DNA from: Priapulus caudatus
Taxonomy: Eukaryota; Priapulida; Priapulimorpha; Priapulimorphida; Priapulidae
Reading direction: 5' to 3'
DNA: 64,000 bases
NCBI RefSeq assembly: GCF_000485595.1
Contig: NW_014578183.1
Location: 12,528 to 76,527, forward strand
Each line of letters opens with the position of its first letter. The first letter of the stretch is position 1. Under the pieces are notes generated by a model. That model was not told where the DNA came from, made no database searches, and was given only the letters and a program-made list of their open reading frames with translations. A program made the position numbers and the translations under genes. This document shows positions 39,401 to 48,400 of this stretch, piece after piece.

Positions 39401-42400
39401 AGTTATTTTAAGTCTGTCCTCATGTTTGCCACACATGCTTTGTGTTTCAGTCTTAACTATGAAAAATGTAAAAAAAAAAACATGGAACCCAAAATGTAAA
39501 AAAAAACTTGGGTTGCGGCTATTTTCGTGGGTCGGTCGGAGGACAGCAAACATATAATTTTTTAAGGGTGGCCTAACCGAATTGGCGTTCCGGTGGTCCC
39601 GAACAGTGTTGACTCCAGCTGGTAACTGATGGCACCTTACGTAGTGTTTCGGATGGCGTCGACAATTCTTTAACGTGGCGAATGATGTTGTGGGGAACGA
39701 GCATGTTCTCTCGTGCGAGATCAGTGGTTCCCGACACAACGCGCTGATCGTAGTAATGTGGTGATATGACTGGTGTTTCCTGGCGAATGACATAGTGACC
39801 TGAGAGCGACCCCGTGTCGTCGCTTCTCATCAGCACTAACCTGTTGTTGGGTGCATAGGTTGGACAACCACACGACGCCGGAGATCTTCCGCACGCCGCT
39901 GCACGAGCTGGCTCTCAGCATCAAGCTGCTTAACCTCGGATCCATCCCCGAGTTTCTCGCCAAAGCCATCGAGCCGCCGCCGCTAGACGCCGTCGCCGAC
40001 GCAGAGAGCACGCTCCGAGGTACGTCCACGCGCCAGCCAGCGCCACCTAGTGTTCTCTATCACCTACTGAGCACCTACTGTCCAGTGTCACCCCTTGGTG
40101 CTACCCGCTGCCTCCTGGTGCAGCCTACTGTCCAGTGTCACCCCATGGTGCTACCTGCTGCCTCCTGGTGCAGCCTACTGTCCAGTGTCAAGCAGAGATA
40201 CTACGTTCTATCATAAGAATATTTAGCCGAATTCTATTTTTATGGAGTTCTTCTGCACAATCCCACATAGATGCACAGTCTCACGGCTTTTATGAAAGCA
40301 GGACGTTGCAGCAATAAAAAAGACAAAACAAAGAAACGTTTTTTATGCACAGTGAAAAAATGTTTAAATCAAAATAGACACATATATACTATTTGGTTAA
40401 CAATGGCATATTTACCGTTAAAACTACGATTTTCCATACTGGAACTATAAATTATAAACGAATGTTTCAATCGCACAGATACAACAAAATCATATTTTCC
40501 AAGCGTTGACATGACGTAGAAATGTATAGATATATCATATGTACAATATACAATAATACACAACATATTTAATACATAATATACACAAGCGCCTTTAAAA
40601 TCATTTCATGAATAATGGTTTGGTTTTCTATTTGAATTTTGCAAATATGGTAACCTTCTTTGCAGCAACATAAATACTAATGCTCAAGGGGTCGTTGTCG
40701 TATCAGGTACTACAGATATGTACCCGAGGTACATATATGTATACACGAAGTGTACCAGACTTGTACTACAGAAGTGTACCCTAACCCTAACACTAACCCT
40801 AACCCTAACCCTAACCCTAAACATACCTCATATAAAAATATAAACATAATACGAAACAACCTAAAACTACCTCGGGTACATATCTGTAGTACCTGATACG
40901 ACAACGACCCCATCTGCAATACTAATAGCATAAAGATCCCGACGTGTAAGATATTTATTTCCAGCATGAAATAATTACCAATATTTTTCGATTCCATAAT
41001 TACCTCTCCACTTGAGATTGAGTACCCTGGGCTCTGGACTTTGATAATTACAATGCAGTATAATAATATAACATAATATAATTTGACATTGAATAATGTC
41101 ATCACGATAATATGAATAAAATCTCAAGTGATCTATATGTATATGGGTGTCGTAGAATGTAGAATGTAGTTTGTATAGTTAGTAGAGTTAACATTCTAGT
41201 TAGTGTTATAAGTCAAGTTCTTCAAATGTCGGTGAAAATCGGCGTTGTATGTATTACGTGAGAGGAATGTGTTGAAATAGAAATAGAAATAGGAATGTGA
41301 GTATTACCAAAGAGCTTAGAATGATAACAGGTGACACTCCCTTTCTAACGCTATGTAATTGGATTGGAAGTGCTGTCACCTAGTGACCAGATTGATTAAA
41401 ATTACTATAAACCATTGGAAGATAATACTTATCATTACATTTTGATGCATTTTTATGGAATATGGCCATCTAATTAAAACATCGGAGCAGAGTGACTCTG
41501 TTCGTCAAGCCAACATAATAAAGAGGTGGTTAAATAAAATTCTCAACAAAGAGATACGATTATTTTGTTGTTATTTTGTTGTTGATTTTGGGTTTAACAG
41601 CCGCATATGGGCTTTATCATGTGCATCATTGGAATGAATACATATGTATTGAAAGACGAAAGCATAAACGCATATTGGCAAATAGTTCGCAGGAAGAAAT
41701 ATAATGTACTGCAGTATCTTCATCGCAACGTTATCACTGGGCGCATATCACACAATACGGGCGTTGCAATGACATCCTTGCACTACTATACAACAACCCG
41801 ACTAAAACGAGGACAAAAACGGTATTAAGAAGTTATTCGCAAAGTGAACACAACAGTTGCAATGGATTATAAGCACATGGCAGTAACATGACTGAACATG
41901 GCGGACATGATCGCAACCTTATAACTGTGCGCATATCACACAATACGGGCGTTGCAATGACATCATTGCACTACTATACAACAACCCGACTAAAACGAGG
42001 ACAAAAACGGTATGAAAAAGTTATTCGGAAAGTGAACACAACAGTTGAAGTGGATTATAAGCACATGGCAGTAACATGACTGAACATGACAGACATGATC
42101 GCAACCTTATAACTGTGCGCATATCACACAATACGGGCGTTGCAATGACATCCTTGCACTACTATACAAGAACCCGACTAAAACGAGGGAAAAACGGTAT
42201 TAAGAAGTTATTCGCAAAGTGAACACAACAGTTGAAATGGATCGCCAGTAACTTTTCTTGCACGTAGCCTAAAACTAGACATTGTAGACCTACTACAAGG
42301 CACCATTTCAGGTAAAGGAGCCGATGACATTTTAAAAATACGGCTTCAATAACGCCATGGCAAATGAAACGCCCATAAAACAATATCATTTCTAAGCGAA

Positions 42401-45400
42401 TAAATATGCAGAGTTTAGATAAAGTTGACATTTGCACACACAACTTGCAGCACACATATAATCGAACTGAAGCTATAGGATCTGAAGTAGATGACACCTC
42501 GACCTATAGCGTATTAGATTGACTTATCGAGTATGACCTACAAGGGGGGGGGGCGGATGTTTTTGGTACAGCCAAACATGTGCATGATGAATAACTCATA
42601 GGCATACTTTGTGCAAAATGAATTGTGCACAACATACTGTCATGATACAGCAATTGCTGTCTAGACATATATGATATGTCTTGAAAGGCAAAAGCATAAA
42701 CCCATATTGGGCAATACTTTAGATTAAGAAATATAATCGACTGCAGTATCTTTATTTGAACGTTATGACTGTGTGCATATCAGACAGCTGCAGAAGCTGC
42801 AATGAGATCATTGCACTACTATAGAAAAGGTATAAATGCAATGGTCTTATAAATGATTGCCAAAGTAAAGAGAAGTGTGGGAGGTGATCATAAACGAAGG
42901 GGAGTAACTATTATTGCACCTAGCATAAAAATACAAATTGTATATCTACTGCAAGTCACCATTGCGCTGCAGGTAAAGGAGCACATGACATGTTAAGAAC
43001 AGAACTTGAATGAATTCATGTCGAACTGAATGATGTTAGTTGTATGCGAAGAAATATAGAGAGTTTAGCCGAAGTTTATGTTTGAATACAGAACTTGCTG
43101 CACACATATAACGGAACCACCACCATCCAGTATGACCTACAGTGAGGTGGGGCACGGAGGGTGTGGTAAGATTTTGGGTTTAACAGCCGCATATAGGCAT
43201 TATCATGTGCATCATTAGAATGAATACATATGTATTGAAAGGCGAAAGCATAAACGCATATTGCCACATAGTTCGCAACAAGAAATATAATGTACTGTAG
43301 TATCTTGATCCGAACCTTATCACTGTGTGCATATCACACAATATGGGCGTTGCAATGACATCATTGCAGTACTATACAAGAACCCCACTAAAACGAGCAC
43401 AAAAACGGTGTTAAAAAGTTATTCGCAAAGTAAACACAACACTTGAAATGGATTATAAGCACATGGCACGAACATGAATTACACCTAGGTGAACAAATAT
43501 CCATTGTACACCTACTGCAACTCACCATTGCAGGGGAAGTTGCACATAACATTGTAAGAATACGAGACTTTCTCATCTAACCTATGGGAACATATATACA
43601 CTGTACATGGCACCCGACAATGGAAATTGAATACTCGCAGAACTGTGTCACAGATTGAGGAAAGGAGCAATGGTGTGAGCAAAGTGATGGCATTTCATCA
43701 TGGCACCCGATAAGGAAACTGACGAACTGTTTGCGTTCGCAAAATGAATACTGTCTGTGCATCAAGTTGATTTGTGGGCAGCGTGCTAAATAGCAGGTGA
43801 TTTTTGTTAACGAGCCACTAGCTATCGATTAAGACAATTCGCGTGTAGATTGATGCGGCAGAACGTTAGATCAGCGATTCCCTGCCGCTGCGGTATAGAT
43901 GTAAACTTTGGCGATGAGGGGCGGGGGGCGATGCCTGTGTTAGCGTGGCACTGCGTGCCAATCATCGGGCTGCGCCCAATCACACGCCCGTCACGTCGTC
44001 CAGTGAGAAATGATACAAGTTTGCGTTGCACAGTTTCGCTGCGCGCGGATTAGACGCGCTGTTTCGCGGGATATATGCGCACGCGACCGCGGAGATGTTC
44101 AAGTATGAAGCGCTGCCCGCAGTGGATACGTGCGCCACATTGTAGGCCCGGCGCACGTATCCACAGCGGTCAGCGGATGATGATCTTGTGGTTTTATAAA
44201 ATAGCAAAACATATACCAATGATACACTGTACATACTAATTCTGTTACGCTTGCAATATGTCTTTTAACTTTTAGGGGCAAGGGCGGGTTGGGTGATGGA
44301 TATGGCCCAGTCATATATGTATTTAATACAAAATATCACCATCACCACACCCACGCGGGTACTTTTCGCGGCATTTGTTCCGAAACTCAGGGGTTCTGGC
44401 TTTCGTAGTCCCCCTTCCGCCATGTTGGATTTTTTCCGATTACACGTGAGCCCACCGGTTCTATGATCAATCGTCAATTTACGACGTTAGCATCTCACGC
44501 TTCATGATCAAATGTCACTCTCCGTGTTCGTCCTTCCTTCCGATCCGACTTCTGACGTGTCGGCTTGTGCACGTTTTGTGGTACATTTATCAATGTCACG
44601 TGTCGGCTTGTGCATGTTTTGTGGTACATTTATACGTGTCATGTGTTGGCTTGTGCGTGTTTCAGCATCGGCGACCCCATCGTCATTATCGCGACGATGT
44701 CTACCTTCCAGGACCCGTTCCTGATGGTGGCGGGCCGCGTGGTCGGAGCTCACCGCTACCTCGCCGGCTCGCGCCACAGCGACCAGATAGCCATGCTCAA
44801 CGCGTTCTACGGCTGGGAGGATGCCAGGTATGCCGTCCCGCTGTTGTTGAAAGTCACGTGAGTGTTGCTACCCTGTTAGCGAGAATCGCGTATGCGATGC
44901 TAGATACGCCCCCTGCTAATGAGAATCGTATGTGCAATGCTATATACACGCCCCTTGCTGGTGCGAGTCACATGTGCAATGATAGATATGCCCCCTGCTG
45001 GCGAGAATCATGTGCAATGCTGGGTATGCCTCCTGCTGGCAAGAATTGCATGTGCAATGCTAGATACGGCCTAGATTTGTCTGTGGTCAATGTCCCAAAA
45101 ATCTTTCTGAAATCTCGTTGTCAAACGAGACGTCCTTGGAAAATTTGATGTTTTCATTTGTGTAAAAGGGGGAAAAAATGCCCTCTGCCTTCAGTTTACG
45201 CAGCCTGTGTGTATGTTTTTCAGGGAGGGTGGTGAACAGGTGGAGTCGACGTACTGTAATGCGAAGGCGCTGAACATGTCGATCCTGCGCATGGCATACG
45301 AGGCGCGCCACCAGCTGCGCGAGATCCTCAGCAACGCCGACTTCCCTGAGCAGTGCCTCATGCCGCTCGGCTTCAGCGTCGTCGGACCCGACGCCGGCCT

Positions 45401-48400
45401 CGACATGGTGAGGGCGCCACTGTTGCATTACCAGTTTGCCTTGCGTGTGTAGGTGGCACACCTGTGTAACATTGGACAGCGGTCCTGGGTAGGCATTGCA
45501 AGGTATAGTTTGCTGGTTCGGTTTCTAGAGCTTGAGGCAAAAATAGGCCGCTCTATGTATGTTTGGGGGCTGTTTGTTTGCTGTTTGCCTGAAGTCGTGT
45601 CGTGCTTGTTCTTTAGTTGTCTCGCTGCTCTGCAGGTGGCCTCTGCATTGACGATGGGACTCTACCCGAACGTCTGCTACCACAAGGGCAAGCGCAAGAT
45701 CCTGACGACCGGATGTAAGGCCGCACTCATCCACAAAGGCTCGGTGAACATGAGCAAGTTTGAGCAGGAGTTCCCATCTCCGTACTTCGTCTTCGGAGAG
45801 AAGGTACAGCATTTGCGCAGGTCTAGGGAAAAATGGAAATTCTTGAAATTTCAAAGTGATATTTGCTAGGTCTGGAAAGTTCTGTAAAATAGGCTATGTG
45901 CCTGTAATGTTCTGGTCCTCTGGATAATAAGTTGTTATTGTGTGGTCCTAGAAATTGTTTTAAATTGAGCTCCTGCCTATCTTGTCTGTAAGGCAATGAA
46001 ATTTATTTCACGCAAGAACACTTGGCATTTCACTTGAGTGGGAGTCATGCAGTTATGCAGTGAAACCATCTCTATAGAACAGACACTTGTCTATAAAGGA
46101 CACTTCGCATTAAGTAACCCTTATACACAGGTTTGACAGTAATCTAGCGAGTGAGTTCTATTTGTATTTTTCACACGTTTCGTTGTGTTCCTTTCAGATA
46201 CGCACACGGGCAGTGTCTGCTAAGCAGATGACTCTGGTCTCAGCATTGCAGCTGCTGCTGTTTGCTAATCGTACTGCTGTCAACGATAATGGCACAATCG
46301 TTCTTGATGGCTGGTATGTATGTGCTGCAGCCTAGTAGTGAGATAATTTCCTGTAGTGGATATACACATTACCTGAATTCGAAGTTCATTTAGAATTTAG
46401 TTTGACACATCTTCTCGTAGTAGCAATACGCATGTTAACGTGACTTGCCTGTTATCTAGAAATTGGTTTTAGAAATTTTGTTGTGGTGATATACCAACTT
46501 GTTTTAGAGCGTTTATTGTCACTTCAGGATTAGATTGAAAATGCCTCATCAGGTGGCAGCAAAGATCATCGCTCTGCAGCCGGCCATCGAAGGCTGCATC
46601 ATTAAGGCGTGCAACTCTCCGGACTACATAATGGCGCCCTCTGACCTTGATCGACAGCTCATCACTGTAGTGCGGCATTTATCGAAGCTGCAAACAGCTG
46701 ACTTTGGCATAGACAGGCAGGCGTAAGTGGTGCTTCTAAAGAGACCTCACTCGCAGAGTTATCATTGAGCGGTTGGACTTGTAAAACCACGACGCACGGG
46801 TTGTGAGTGGCACATCTAGACAACCTTGCGATTAACCTATCCATCTCTCGGGATTGATACTATCACCACCCACCATCTACAGCCTGGTGTCACCTATCGC
46901 CATCACCTACTGTCCAGTGTCACTTACTATCACCACCCACCATCTACAGCCTTGAGTCACCTATTGTCATCACCTACTTCCAGTGTCACTTACTATCACC
47001 ATCCACCGCCTACAACCTGGTGTCACCTAATGTCATCACCTACTGCCCAGTGTCACTTACTAGCACCACCCACCACTGATTGCCTGAGCTACTATGCTCT
47101 TTGTTGCATGGGATTCAAGTATGCAACAAACTGCGTACCATTTGTTAATGCAAAATCTGATCCTCCATCTGTGTTATCTGGCCTATACAATAGTTGACCA
47201 GTCCACCTATATTAGTATTTCTGTCCATATTACCACTTAGTGTTCAAGCCCATTGAAGGCATAGTCGGGTAAAGATTTTGCATCTTGTTTCTCTCAATGT
47301 GAGACGATGGTAGTAGTGAGATGAGTCATTCTGTATTTTTACAGAGATGAAAGCGCTAGACAAGCACAATGAACTGACACCTCTGGGTAAGATATTGGCA
47401 CGAATGCCTTTGGAGCCTCAGCTGGGGAAAATGATCATACTCGGCTGCATATTCTTGTGAGTAAATTTTTTTAATTTTCATCACAAAATAAATATAAGAA
47501 AGAGTAGACTAGTTAAACATATGTATAGAAGGGCCCACACATGCACAGTGCCAAAATTGCCCTCGGTAGACAGGTCTGCATCCCATAGAGGTGACGGCTA
47601 ACACAGTTTTTACTACATTTGGGTTTGACCTTATATGGTGCGTGTGTCCATATCGCGTGTCTGCGTTGTCGTGTTTCGTGGTCTGTGTATTTATATCACC
47701 TGTCGGTATTGTTGTGTTTCGTTGTACATGTATCCATGTGATGTATCGGCATATAGGCGGGTTTCGTGGCACATGTATCCATGCCACGTGTCGGCTTGTG
47801 CACGTTTTGTGGTACATTTATCAATATCGCGTGTCGGCTTGTGCACGTTTTGTGGTACATTTATCAATATCGCGTGTCGGCTTGTGCACGTTTTGTGGTA
47901 CATTTATCAATGTCACGTGTCGGCTTGTGCATGTTTTGTGGTACATTTATACATGTCACGTGTTGGCTTGTGCGTGTTTCAGCATCGGCGACCCCATCGT
48001 CATTATCGCGACGATGTCCACCTTCCAGGACCCGTTCCTGATGGTGGCGGGCCGCGTGGTCGGAGCTCACCGCTACCTCGCCGGCTCGCGCCACAGCGAC
48101 CAGATAGCCATGCTCAACGCGTTCTACGGCTGGGAGGATGCCAGGTATGCCGCCCCGCTGTTGTTGAGAGTCACGTGAGTGTTGCTACCCTGTTAGCGAG
48201 AATCGCGTATGCGATGCTAGATACGCCCCCTGCTAATGAGAATCGTATGTGCAATGCTATATACACGCCCCTTGCTGGTGCGAGTCACATGTGCAATGAT
48301 AGATATGCCCCCTGCTGGCGAGAATCATGTGCAATGCTGGGTATGCCTCCTGCTGGCAAGAATTGCATGTGCAATGCTAGATACGGCCTAGATTTGTCTG

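Larger units (their letters stand above)
44545..46856 (+). repeat. Displaced duplicate of DHX9 exons 21-25 block (copy A)
   Basis: Nearly identical to 47862-50205, starting in the 43-bp minisatellite and ending at CTCGGGATTG. Constant offset of 3317 bp at the first exon. It precedes exon 20, so cannot be spliced into the normal order. Confidence 0.93.

Noticed and set aside
41580-43800. CRISPR-like array
   Set aside because: Direct repeats are 188 bp apart, are long and diverge gradually; this is an ordinary eukaryotic tandem repeat.
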